Origin: Marinomonas sp. SBI8L
Lineage (GTDB): Bacteria > Pseudomonadota > Gammaproteobacteria > Pseudomonadales > Marinomonadaceae
DNA length: 64,000 nt
Reading direction: 5' to 3'
Assembly (NCBI RefSeq): GCF_001624705.1
Contig: NZ_JSEO01000002.1
Location: 1 to 64,000 of the forward strand
Shown piece by piece: positions 36,791-45,905 of this stretch. The position numbers and the translations under genes are program-made. Each line of letters starts with the position of its first letter. Within the stretch, counting starts at the first letter, position 1. The notes beneath the pieces are model-generated. The model was not told the DNA's origin. It was given only the letters and a program-made list of their open reading frames with translations, and did not search any database.

Positions 36791-37206
36791 TTGTTGGTTA
36801 TACAAGTGGTGTTTTTGACTTATTTCACATAGGGCATTTAAATTTATTAAGAAATGCAAAAGGTATGTGCGATAAATTAGTAGTTGGTGTAACAAGTGAT
36901 GAACTGGTTAGTTACAAAAACAAACAATCTGTTATATGTCACTCAGAGAGAATGGAAATTGTAAGATCAATTGAATATGTAGATGCTGTTGTCCCACAAG
37001 AAAATATGAATAAGTTTGAAATGTGGGAAAAGTTAAAGTTCAATGTAATGTTTGTTGGTGATGACTGGTTTCAAACTGAAAAGTGGCAAGAGCTAGAATT
37101 AAAATTTAAAGATGTTGGAGTTGAAATAGTTTATTTCCCATATACAAAAGGTACGTCTTCAACACTATTAAATAACACCTTAATTAAGCTTCGTGATGAA
37201 ATTTAA
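36787..37206 (+). CDS. Glycerol-3-phosphate cytidylyltransferase-like protein (TagD type)
   Basis: The 139-residue nucleotidyltransferase has GVFDLFHIGHLNLLRNAK near 8-25 with the HxGH motif (HIGH), the conserved FVGDDWF, and YTKGTSST in place of the TagD RTEGISTT loop. It should make CDP-glycerol or a related CDP-alcohol from CTP. The ATG at 36787 overlaps the AsnB stop by four bases. A matching CDP-glycerol glycerophosphotransferase was not recognised nearby, so the acceptor is unknown. Phosphoglycerol decoration of the polymer is the inferred role. Confidence 0.86.
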   Translation: MIVGYTSGVFDLFHIGHLNLLRNAKGMCDKLVVGVTSDELVSYKNKQSVICHSERMEIVRSIEYVDAVVPQENMNKFEMWEKLKFNVMFVGDDWFQTEKWQELELKFKDVGVEIVYFPYTKGTSSTLLNNTLIKLRDEI

Positions 37207-37207
37207 A

Positions 37208-38221
37208 ATGAATAAAGAATTAAAATATATCTCAGTAGCTGGTTATGGGTCTACAGGCTCTAGTGCAGTTGTTAATTTATTAGAAGAGTTAACTTCATGT
37301 CATGTTGTTGGAGGTGAGTTTCGATTTATCCAAGACCCAGATGGACTAGAAGACTTATGCTCAAATTTAACCAATTCATGGGGATGGGTAAGGAGTGATG
37401 CATTTGTTAGGCGTTTTATTAAATACACGGATATTATTGGTAGAGACCCTCACTATTTTCAGTTTGGAGAAAGATTAGACATTCTATTTAACAATAAATT
37501 TTTTAAATATAGGGATGAATTTCTAAGTGAAATAATTGATACAACTTGGAATGGTTATTGGTTTTATCACGACTATCATGAAAGAAATTTTTTTGAAGTA
37601 TTTATAGAGCGTATAAAGAGATACTCGGCAAGGTTTGGAGTACAAAAACATAGAATAAGATCCCTTACAAAAAAAACAGACATGTATTTTGTGAGGCATG
37701 ATATTGATAGCTACTTTTTTGCTAAAGCTTTTATCAAAAAACTATTCTCAGAATTAATTGGTGACTTAAATAAGAGCATTGTTTTGGATCAGTTAATATT
37801 ACCCTATAATCGTAATAAATTTGAATTACTTTTTGAAAACCTAAAGCAGATTGTAGTCGATAGAGATCCAAGGGATGTTTATTTAGATGCTAAAAATTAT
37901 AATGCTTATCCAATAACTAACGATATCAATACATTCATATCATTTTATGAATCGGTTCATTTAAAAGAAAAATTAGATCTGGATGATAATGTTTTAACAG
38001 TACAATTCGAAGATCTCATTTATAAATACGATGAAGAGAAAGATAAAATTTTTAATTTCTTGGGTTTTGAAAATTCACAGCACATAAATTTTAAAGAAAA
38101 ATTTAACCCTGATGTTTCAATTAAAAATACACAGACTTGGTTAAAGCCTGAAAACAGTATTTATTTAAATGATATAAGAATGATAGAATCAAAATTAAAA
38201 GAATGGTGTTATGATTTTTAA
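37208..38221 (+). CDS. Sulfotransferase-like protein
   Basis: The protein of about 337 residues has an N-terminal GYGSTGSSAVVNLLEEL segment that fits the PAPS 5'-phosphosulfate loop, and a later IVVDRDPRDVYLDA that fits the 3'-phosphate-binding motif of P-loop sulfotransferases. It ends in an FxGFE-like stretch (FLGFENSQH) near the C-terminus. It may sulfate the polysaccharide, as is common in marine polymers. Starts at 37193 (GTG) and 37196 (ATG) are possible; 37208 is chosen because the conserved part begins just after it. It overlaps the ABC transporter gene by 11 bases. The assignment rests on motifs only. Confidence 0.68.
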   Translation: MNKELKYISVAGYGSTGSSAVVNLLEELTSCHVVGGEFRFIQDPDGLEDLCSNLTNSWGWVRSDAFVRRFIKYTDIIGRDPHYFQFGERLDILFNNKFFKYRDEFLSEIIDTTWNGYWFYHDYHERNFFEVFIERIKRYSARFGVQKHRIRSLTKKTDMYFVRHDIDSYFFAKAFIKKLFSELIGDLNKSIVLDQLILPYNRNKFELLFENLKQIVVDRDPRDVYLDAKNYNAYPITNDINTFISFYESVHLKEKLDLDDNVLTVQFEDLIYKYDEEKDKIFNFLGFENSQHINFKEKFNPDVSIKNTQTWLKPENSIYLNDIRMIESKLKEWCYDF

Positions 38222-39986
38222 AAAAACTAAGAAATTGCTTTTTGTAATTAACGACAAGAATTACAAAAAATTTTTATTGCTCCTTATGTTGTTAGTTTTA
38301 ACTTCGATTTTGGAAGTTGTTGGTATTTCATCAATAATGCCGTTGATTACTTCAATAACAGACATCGAAAAAATTTTGGAAAATACATATGTTTTATGGT
38401 TTTATGATTACTATCAACTTGATAATAATCAATTAAGAATGTTAATAGGTTTTACATCATTAATATTGCTACTCATGAGCTCTTTGTTTACTATATTTTC
38501 AAATCGTGAATTATTGATTTATGGAAATAATATAGGAAAAACTGTTTCAGTTTCTTTGTTCGAAAGTTATATACACAAAAACTATTTGTTCCATGTTGAG
38601 AGTAATAGTTCTGAATTAATAAAAAATATTACACAAGAAACTTCTCGTTATACACAGAACGTTTTTATTCCGATGCTAAGATTAATTTCAAAAATCATAT
38701 TTTTAATGATTTCATTTTTTGTTTTAGCTTATATAAACCTCTTTATTGCCTTATCATCTATAATAAGTATTGTATCTATTTATTCAGTTATATATTTTAT
38801 ATTGAGGTCAAAATTAAGTAGTAATGGAGAAAAAATTTCAAAATGTAATAGTAATCGCTTTAAACTTCTAAATGAAAGTTTTTTTGGAATTAAAGAAACA
38901 AAAATGATGGGGTTAGAAAAAGAATATGTAGATGAGTTTAGTAAAAATAGCATGCAAATTTCTACATCGACTGCTTCAAGTCAATCAATCAGTATTATTC
39001 CAAAGAGTATAATAGAGTTTTTCCTTTTCGGTGGTTTGATATTTATAATATTATATTTAGTCTTTGTCGATAAAATTAATGAATATTTACCTGTTTTGAC
39101 TTTGTTTTTATTTATGGGGTATCGCACTCTTCCAGCATTGCAAATGATTTATAGTAGTATGGTCTTAATTAGATCTAATGAAAGATCAATTGAAAGTATA
39201 TCTAGTTATAATACTGATTTTTTAACAGTGGAAAAAAAAGATAATGTTTCATTTAAATCATCAATATCTGTTTCAAATGTTACATTCTCATATCCAAAAA
39301 CAAACACAAAGGTTTTAAGAGGTATTGATTTTAATATCAATTCTAATAGTATTTTAGCCATAACTGGCTTATCTGGATCTGGTAAAACAACATTAATTGA
39401 TTTACTGCTTGGTTTAATTAATCCTTCTACTGGATTTATTTTTATTGATGGTATACCAATAGAAAACAGAAAACCTTTTTTTTCTTATGTGCCACAAAAT
39501 GTTCATTTAATTGATGGGACAATTAAAGAAAATATAACACTAGGTTATAATGGTGTAGTTGATGATTCTATGTTAAATAAAGTCTGTCAACAAGCGGAGT
39601 TAGAAGGCCTTATATCTGATTTGACACTAGGCATTGATACAAATGTTGGTGAAAATGGTTCACAATTAAGTGGTGGACAAAAGCAAAGAATTGGCCTTGC
39701 CAGAGCTTTATATCGCAATAAAGATATTATAATACTTGATGAAGCCACTAGTGCTTTAGATGCAAAAACAGAAACTAAAATTTTAAATTCACTAAAAGAA
39801 TTATCTGAATTTAAAACTATTATTATGATAACGCACAAACTCGACACATTGAGTTTTGTTGATAATATTATTTTTATGGAAAAAGGCAGCATTGTAGCTG
39901 AAGGTTGTTATGATATGATTTTGAAATCTTGTCATGAATTTAAAAGTTTGGTAGAAAATAATAAAACGGAGAGTGTTAGTGAGTAG
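38211..39986 (+). CDS. ABC transporter, fused membrane and ATPase domains (MsbA/PglK-like)
   Basis: This 591-residue half-transporter has about six membrane spans in residues 15-300 and a C-terminal ATPase with Walker A GLSGSGKTTLID, signature LSGGQKQRIGLARAL, Walker B IIILDEATSALD and the switch His in THK. Such proteins in glycan loci flip lipid-linked oligosaccharides across the inner membrane (PglK). No Wzx-type flippase gene is present in the window, so this protein is the best candidate for that step. Its stop lies one base before the next start. Confidence 0.9.
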   Translation: MIFKKTKKLLFVINDKNYKKFLLLLMLLVLTSILEVVGISSIMPLITSITDIEKILENTYVLWFYDYYQLDNNQLRMLIGFTSLILLLMSSLFTIFSNRELLIYGNNIGKTVSVSLFESYIHKNYLFHVESNSSELIKNITQETSRYTQNVFIPMLRLISKIIFLMISFFVLAYINLFIALSSIISIVSIYSVIYFILRSKLSSNGEKISKCNSNRFKLLNESFFGIKETKMMGLEKEYVDEFSKNSMQISTSTASSQSISIIPKSIIEFFLFGGLIFIILYLVFVDKINEYLPVLTLFLFMGYRTLPALQMIYSSMVLIRSNERSIESISSYNTDFLTVEKKDNVSFKSSISVSNVTFSYPKTNTKVLRGIDFNINSNSILAITGLSGSGKTTLIDLLLGLINPSTGFIFIDGIPIENRKPFFSYVPQNVHLIDGTIKENITLGYNGVVDDSMLNKVCQQAELEGLISDLTLGIDTNVGENGSQLSGGQKQRIGLARALYRNKDIIILDEATSALDAKTETKILNSLKELSEFKTIIMITHKLDTLSFVDNIIFMEKGSIVAEGCYDMILKSCHEFKSLVENNKTESVSE

Positions 39987-39987
39987 T

Positions 39988-40800
39988 ATGAAAGTTACAA
40001 TTGTTGTACCTACATACAATGCAGAAAAATTTATTATTGAAACTATTCAATCGTGCTTGAACCAAACACATAAAAATTTAAGTGTAGTTGTAATAGATGA
40101 TAACTCTAAAGATAATACTTTAAAATTATTAGAAAAATTTTGTGATAATATAACTATTATAAAAAACACTAAGAACTATGGGTTACCAAGAAATATTAAT
40201 AAAGTAATTTTAGATGACAATAGTGATTTTTTTATCTATTTAGGGCATGATGACATCTTGTCAAATGATCATGTTACAATTATGTTAAATGAATTTGAAG
40301 ATGATGTAGTTGCAATACATTGTAATAGTAAAATAATTAATGGAGAAGGTGTTGTTTTTGATTACACCAAGAATAATGAATTGCAATTGTTAAAGACCGA
40401 CAGAATCCATTATGAATTGGCTAAGAATAATTTTATAAGTATTGTTGGTATGATGCATCGAACAGATTCATTTAAAAGTATTGGTGGTTGGGATTCATCA
40501 TACGATTTATATGGAGAGTGGTTGTATTATATAAATTTATCAACAATTGGTAGAATAAAGTATTCAGAAAAAACATTTTCATATTATAGGCATCATAACT
40601 CAAATGTATCACAATCATTATATGATGATAGTAAGTTAAAATCTTTCTTTCTATATAAAAAGCGTTGCAGAATGCTCGCATATTCTAAATGTAAAAATCT
40701 AACTTTAATTGATAAATTAAATTTTAGATTTATAAATCTATTAGAGTTTTTGCGATCCAAAAAAAGTCTTCGAACACTTAATAAAATTATATTTAAATGA
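39988..40800 (+). CDS. Family 2 glycosyltransferase
   Basis: The 270-residue GT-A protein begins MKVTIVVPTYNAEKFI, has VVVIDDNSKDNT near 33-44, and the metal-binding acidic motif in YLGHDDIL near 84-91. Conserved GGWDSSYDLYGEW lies near 165. Donor and acceptor are unknown. The ATG at 39988 is used because it opens the conserved first strand; an earlier in-frame GTG would overlap the ABC gene. It is very AT-rich like its neighbours. Confidence 0.9.
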   Translation: MKVTIVVPTYNAEKFIIETIQSCLNQTHKNLSVVVIDDNSKDNTLKLLEKFCDNITIIKNTKNYGLPRNINKVILDDNSDFFIYLGHDDILSNDHVTIMLNEFEDDVVAIHCNSKIINGEGVVFDYTKNNELQLLKTDRIHYELAKNNFISIVGMMHRTDSFKSIGGWDSSYDLYGEWLYYINLSTIGRIKYSEKTFSYYRHHNSNVSQSLYDDSKLKSFFLYKKRCRMLAYSKCKNLTLIDKLNFRFINLLEFLRSKKSLRTLNKIIFK

Positions 40801-40848
40801 TTATTAAAGTTCAGTTTTTAACCTAAATAAATAAAGCAGTGATAATGC

Positions 40849-41925
40849 ATGGATAAGAAACTCATTTTAGTTTTAAATGAAGGTTATTCTGATAACCTTG
40901 GAGATCAAGCAATTAATGAAAGTATACATTTCTTACTAAAATCAAATAATATCCATAATATTGTATTTCATGATTTTTCTAAAAAATTAGATCAACCAAT
41001 GAAAATAGCTTCTATTGAAAATATTCAAAATAAGAATGTTAGTAATATATTCTTACTTTTGCGTCTTTTACCTGTAAAGTTAAGATGGTTAATACTTAAC
41101 TTTACCCGTATTTTGAAGGTTTCTAGAAAAAAGTACGATCATGTGATTATTGGTGGCGGTCAATTAGTTCTTTCGAATGATACATTTTCTTTTGCTATGT
41201 TTATTTGGGTTTTGCTTTTAAAAATTTATGGGAATAATAATATTACAATTTTGGGTGTTGGATTAGGTGATAAATTCAATTTTTTAGATAAACTTCTTTT
41301 TAAATGCTCTTTGCGATTTGTAACGAGAATTTACCTAAGAGATAAAGAATCACAATTAACTTTAGAAAAAATATTCAAATTAGACAGTGGTTTTATTTAT
41401 GATTTAGCATTTATTCACAATAAAATAAATTTCGAAAGTGTAGAAGAAAATGAATATAGCTCTTTGCTTGGGGTTATTTCATATGATGTTTATAAAAAAT
41501 ATGCTAAGGATGAGCCTCTTTCTAAATATGATTTTTATGAAACATGGATTAGTTTGCTTTCAGAATCAAATGTTTCTTTAAAAGATGTCAAATTATTTTA
41601 TACTACTGAAGATGATAAGAAAGCATCACTTGAATTTATCAATTATGTTAATCATAAATATAGTATAAAATTAGAAATGCTTGATACAGACCAACTCGAT
41701 GTTTTGGTTACAATTATTAGTAAAAGTGAATTAGTTATTTCTGCCCGAATGCATGCACTTATATTGGCAATTACACATAATAAGGATATTGTTGTATATC
41801 CTGTATCTGAAAAATTAATTGAATTTAAAAATATGATTGAAAGTAATATTTCACTTGAATTTATGCAGGATGAAATTGAGAATAAATTCAAAAAAATTAT
41901 CGAAGAAGAATATTTTGAAAAATAA
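40849..41925 (+). CDS. Polysaccharide pyruvyl transferase family protein
   Basis: The 358-residue protein has the family layout: LNEGYSDNLGDQAINESI at the N-terminus, VIIGGGQLVLSND near 102-114, GVGLGDKF near 135, and the C-terminal SARMHALILAITHNK motif near 295. Members transfer pyruvate from phosphoenolpyruvate to form ketals on sugars, giving the polymer negative charge. The following glycosyltransferase gene overlaps its end. Confidence 0.88.
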   Translation: MDKKLILVLNEGYSDNLGDQAINESIHFLLKSNNIHNIVFHDFSKKLDQPMKIASIENIQNKNVSNIFLLLRLLPVKLRWLILNFTRILKVSRKKYDHVIIGGGQLVLSNDTFSFAMFIWVLLLKIYGNNNITILGVGLGDKFNFLDKLLFKCSLRFVTRIYLRDKESQLTLEKIFKLDSGFIYDLAFIHNKINFESVEENEYSSLLGVISYDVYKKYAKDEPLSKYDFYETWISLLSESNVSLKDVKLFYTTEDDKKASLEFINYVNHKYSIKLEMLDTDQLDVLVTIISKSELVISARMHALILAITHNKDIVVYPVSEKLIEFKNMIESNISLEFMQDEIENKFKKIIEEEYFEK

Positions 41926-43003
41926 TAAAGTTTTAGTTTTCTCTCACGAACTTCCACCTTTAGGGGGGGGGGCAGGTGTTGTAGGGTTGCAATATTGTAA
42001 TGAATTATATCAGGCTGGTTTTAATGTTACTTTATTAACAAAAAAAGAAAAATCTTACCCAAACTCTCTAAAAAATATTAGAATTATAGGAGCTGAATAT
42101 ATACCTAAGGTATATTTGTTACCATACGTTTTTGCTTTAATGAAAGTTAAATTAAATGATTATGATTATATAATTCTTAATGATATGGTTGCAGCTTATG
42201 TTGCTGGTTTTTATTTTTCAGAGGAAGACCTGAGTAAATCAACATTGATTTTACATGGATCTGAACCGGAGATAATTTATGACTCACCCGATATATATCA
42301 AAGAATTACACTCCTGAAATTTTTTTATAATAAAGCATTAAATAAAGTTGGTAAAATAATTGCTGTTAGTAATTACATGAAAAGTAAAATATTAAATGAA
42401 ACCCCTTTTAATGATGCGAAAAAGATATTTGTGCATTATTCAAAATTGGGATCGCCATTTTTTCCTTTATCAAATAAACCTACAAAAATAGAAAAGACAA
42501 AAAACAAAGAGGTTATATTAACTGTTAGCAGAATTGAAAAAGGCAAAGGCTTTTTGGAGATGTATGAGATATTTAAAAAATTGATTTCTTTAGATAATAC
42601 ATTTCAATGGACAATAGTAGGTGATGGTAGTTTTAAAAGCGCTTTAGTCAATTTGATTAATAAAGATAAGATGAATGAATATATAAAATTTGTTGGAAAA
42701 ATTGATAGGAATGATCTTATATACCAATATAATAATGCGGATGTTTTTTGGCTCCTTTCTAACTATAAAGAATCATTTGGTTTGGTCTATTTAGAGGCTC
42801 AAGCCTGCTATTGTCCAGCCGTTGGTTATAAAAAGTATGGGGTAATTGAAACAATTAATAATAACAAGACAGGTTTTTTGGTTGAGAATAAAGAACAGTG
42901 TTTAGATATATTTATAAATAGAGAATATAAATATTTTAAAAAATCTGATTTTAAAGAGTTTATTAATGCTCTGCATTTGTCATCTATAAAGGCCATATTA
43001 TAA
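41915..43003 (+). CDS. Family 4 glycosyltransferase with a poly-G tract
   Basis: The GT-B retaining glycosyltransferase has N-terminal VLVFSHELPPLGGGAGVVG and C-terminal VILTVSRIEKGKG, FVGKIDRNDL and the ESFGLVYLEAQACYCPAVG motif with the conserved Glu pair. The frame is open upstream to 41837. The TTG at 41915, preceded by GAAGAAG, best fits the family start; the ATG at 41870 is an alternative. Codons for the Gly-rich loop contain ten consecutive G (41963-41972), remarkable in DNA this AT-rich. A change in tract length would put the gene out of frame, so it may be phase variable. The gene overlaps the pyruvyltransferase gene and precedes the broken polymerase. Confidence 0.86.
   Translation: MKNNKVLVFSHELPPLGGGAGVVGLQYCNELYQAGFNVTLLTKKEKSYPNSLKNIRIIGAEYIPKVYLLPYVFALMKVKLNDYDYIILNDMVAAYVAGFYFSEEDLSKSTLILHGSEPEIIYDSPDIYQRITLLKFFYNKALNKVGKIIAVSNYMKSKILNETPFNDAKKIFVHYSKLGSPFFPLSNKPTKIEKTKNKEVILTVSRIEKGKGFLEMYEIFKKLISLDNTFQWTIVGDGSFKSALVNLINKDKMNEYIKFVGKIDRNDLIYQYNNADVFWLLSNYKESFGLVYLEAQACYCPAVGYKKYGVIETINNNKTGFLVENKEQCLDIFINREYKYFKKSDFKEFINALHLSSIKAIL
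41963..41972 (+). repeat. G10 homopolymer, candidate slipped-strand switch
   Basis: Ten G in a row lie about 16 codons into the glycosyltransferase gene and encode part of a Leu-Gly-Gly-Gly-Ala loop. The surrounding DNA is near 30% GC by eye. Poly-G tracts of this length in the 5' part of surface-glycan genes are known contingency loci in other bacteria. Confidence 0.85.
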
Positions 43004-43033
43004 ATAGCTCTGTACTTATATGTATTTATTGTT

Positions 43034-43820
43034 TTGTCATTAGTTTCTTTAACACCTTTTGTTAAAGGTTTAAATAAGAATAAAAAATTTTTCTTTATAT
43101 TAATATTTATAGTTCTTTTTTATTTTCGGCTCTTGGATATAAAAGTGTTGGTACAGATGTTTTTTCATATATTGAAAAATATCGTAGTATTCCTGATATT
43201 AGTTATTGGTTTACAGGAGAGTTTATTTACTCTTTTAGCTCGGTATATATGGAGCCAGGATATACAGCTTTTGTTACTGTAATTCGTTATTTTTAGAATG
43301 ATTATATATTTCTATTTTTTTAGGTGTTTCATTATTATTAACTGCTTTTGCTCTTATAAATTATTATAGGTATTCAAAATATTTATTTTTAATGTTACTT
43401 CTGTTTTTTGTTCATGATTATTTTTACCGAGATATGAATCAAGTAAAAGATGCGATTGCATGTGCTATTAGTTTGTTTTTAGTTTTTAAAATACATAATA
43501 AAGAGTATTTCTAAACGCTTTTAATTATCTTTTTTGCAAGTATGTTTCATATTGCAGCGCTGTCATATATTTTAATTTTTCATTTTTTTAAAGTTACAAA
43601 GGAAAAATTATATTTGATGCTTCTAATATCATTTGTTTCTAGCTTTGTTGGCGTTACTAGTTTTATCCTTTCAAATATTCCTAGTATGGGGCGTTTATCT
43701 CTAAAAGTAATTAATTACTCAAATTCAAAATATGCAGAGTCAGTTGGTTTATTTGACATTATAAATATTAAGATCGTAACGTTTTTTCTTTATTACTACT
43801 ATCTTATTGGGAAAAAATAA
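43034..43820 (+). pseudogene. Broken EpsG/Wzy-like polysaccharide polymerase
   Basis: Pieces in different frames join into a hydrophobic EpsG-family protein. SLVSLTPFVKGLNKNKK opens the first frame. A shift near 43125 leads to ALGYKSVGTDVFSYIEKY and EPGYTAFVTVI, ending at TAG 43294. A second shift leads to FLGVSLLLTAFALINYY and FYRDMNQVKDAIACAISL, then TAA at 43512 and finally MFHIAALSYILIFHF through to the stop at 43820. Both shifts lie at T-runs. EpsG/Wzy proteins polymerise repeat units in the periplasm, so its loss should stop or change polymer synthesis unless another polymerase exists. Confidence 0.85.
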
Positions 43821-44250
43821 TGACATTAGATTCTGTAAGTTATTTACCTGATGATATTCTAGCTAAAGTAAACAGGGATTCTATGGCTGTGTCTCTTGAG
43901 AGTCGGATACTTTTTTAAATCATAATGTTGTTGAGTTTACTTGGACTTTTCCTATTGATTACAAGTTTAGGAATAATGAAACAAAATGGTGTCTAAAAGA
44001 AGTATTGTATCAATACATGCCTAAAAAATTACTTGAACGTTCTAACATGAGATTTGGAATACTAATTGGAGCTTGGCTTAGATGACCTTTAAAAGAATAG
44101 TCCTCAGTATTACTTAAAGAAGATAGATTACGTATGGAGGTTTTTTTTGATCCTGTTTCAGAGTTATGTGAAGAGCACCAGTCAGATAAGAGTGATTGGC
44201 AGTGTATACTATGGAATATTTTGATGTTCTAGGTTTGGTATGAAAAAAAT
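43820..44250 (+). pseudogene. C-terminal remnant of a second AsnB-type gene
   Basis: The stretch encodes recognisable asparagine-synthase C-terminal sequence: SYLPDDILAKVNRDSMAVSLESR, then after a one-base shift in a T-run near 43908 NHNVVEFTWTFPIDYK, KWCLKEVLYQYMPKKLLER and MRFGILIGAWLR. It continues past in-frame TGA and TAG codons as LLKEDRLRMEVFFDPVSEL and DWQCILWNILMF. The glutaminase half is missing. It differs from the intact AsnB-type gene at 35273, so it is a remnant of a separate amidotransferase and not a recent copy. Confidence 0.85.
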
Positions 44251-45905
44251 CAATAGGTCAACTGGGTGTAATTTTTTCCTAAAGAAAAGTGTTTGATTTA
44301 ATATTATATCTAGTTGTAATCATTAAAAGCGATTCACTGTCAATAGCATTTATTCTTTAATTTATCGAACAAATATTTGTAATCGTCTTTAATTTAGAAC
44401 AAAAGATTTATTATTAATCGTTTTAATATGATAGTTTTCTGAAATGATATCTATTTGATATGTTTTTATGAAATAATGATACTTGATCTAACTTGTAATA
44501 ATTGCATTAGTTTAGTTCTAAACTAAAAACTAACTTTTTAATGGTTATTCAGTTTCTTGGAAGAATTACAAAGTATTTCTAAAAATGAAAACTTTATTTG
44601 TAAAAGTTGTTTCTTTTATCGTGCTGACACAAACTATATTTAACGAGTTACCTAACATATAATTATTCTGTAGTGCATTTAATCTAGAGTTGAACTTAAC
44701 AAGTATGTATCTGTTTTAGCTATTAAAAAATCATTGTTAATACGCTTTTTTAAGATTAATAGTTGAAATGATTTTTTGATATATTAAGTTATAGAATATA
44801 GAAGCTTTGATTTTTATAAAATTATTATGTTATTATTTCTGTTTCCTTTAACCGATTTCAGAAGATAACAGCATAATTTTTAGAGGAAGATCTTTATATT
44901 TTCTTATTGTTTTAGTTATTTGAAAATAAAGATGATCTCTTTTCTTTTAACAAGTTTAAAACTGATTTTTCCATAATTTGCACTCTTAGAAATCTCTCAT
45001 GGAAAGGGTAGGTGTTGATCATTACTTATTCAAAATGAACTTTAATTTTCTTAACCTTTCAGTTCTAAAAGGCAATTTACATATTATATTTTAATTGAGA
45101 AATTAATTCCGTAATCTATTTTTTATATTTCGTAATTTATCAATTATTTGAACTGGTAGGCTTATATATTTGGATTTTATATTGATATTGATATTGATTT
45201 CAATTATTTTAATTAAATAAATATTTAATGTACAGTTTAAACAAAACACTAAATCACATATGATATTTATACTCAATTGTTTTTTAGGTGGTTCTGAGTT
45301 AACTAATGAATTTAAAATAGTCTTGATATTAAAACTATTTTAAATATCAATAACTTCTCCATCTTAGGTTATTAAAAGCACTTTGAGCAAAATGTTAGAT
45401 TAATAAAAAATACTAGAAGTGAATGTCGATATAAAAAAATGACAATTAATTATCTGGATAATAATGGATTATTTTAGTAATATTTATTTAGTTATACGCA
45501 AACTTTAATGAGTGGGGCTTAATGAAGAGTATTGATTTTATAAACGAGTGTAAATTTTATTTGATATAAGAACTTAAGTTTAAAATATAGCCGAATTAAA
45601 TTTTTTATCAAATTTTAAGGCGCATTATGATTTTACAACTTCTCAATGACTTTTAGTTGAAATTTATACACAAAAATCTCAATAAAAATATATAGAATCT
45701 TGTTATCATACTAATGAAAAATTATATCAATAGTTTTTATAGAGATCTATTTATTTTTTTTATGTTTTTATTTGAATTTTCTAATCTAGAAGAGTTTTGA
45801 TTGAATTTAGTATTATATAAATTATTTCTTTTTTATTATGATATTATGTATGAAATATTTCAAACTTTTCTTTGATTAATTTTTAAAAAATTAGTGAGAC
45901 CTTTA
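44251..45905. other. 1.6-kb AT-rich region without intact genes
   Basis: Between the AsnB remnant and the next glycosyltransferase I find no open frame with family features. Stops are dense in all frames. A few short stretches could be coding remnants (for example, on the plus strand near 44930-45000, DDLFSFNKFKTDFSIICTLR), but I cannot assign them to a family. The position inside a glycan operon and the decayed genes on its left suggest eroded coding DNA. Confidence 0.5.
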
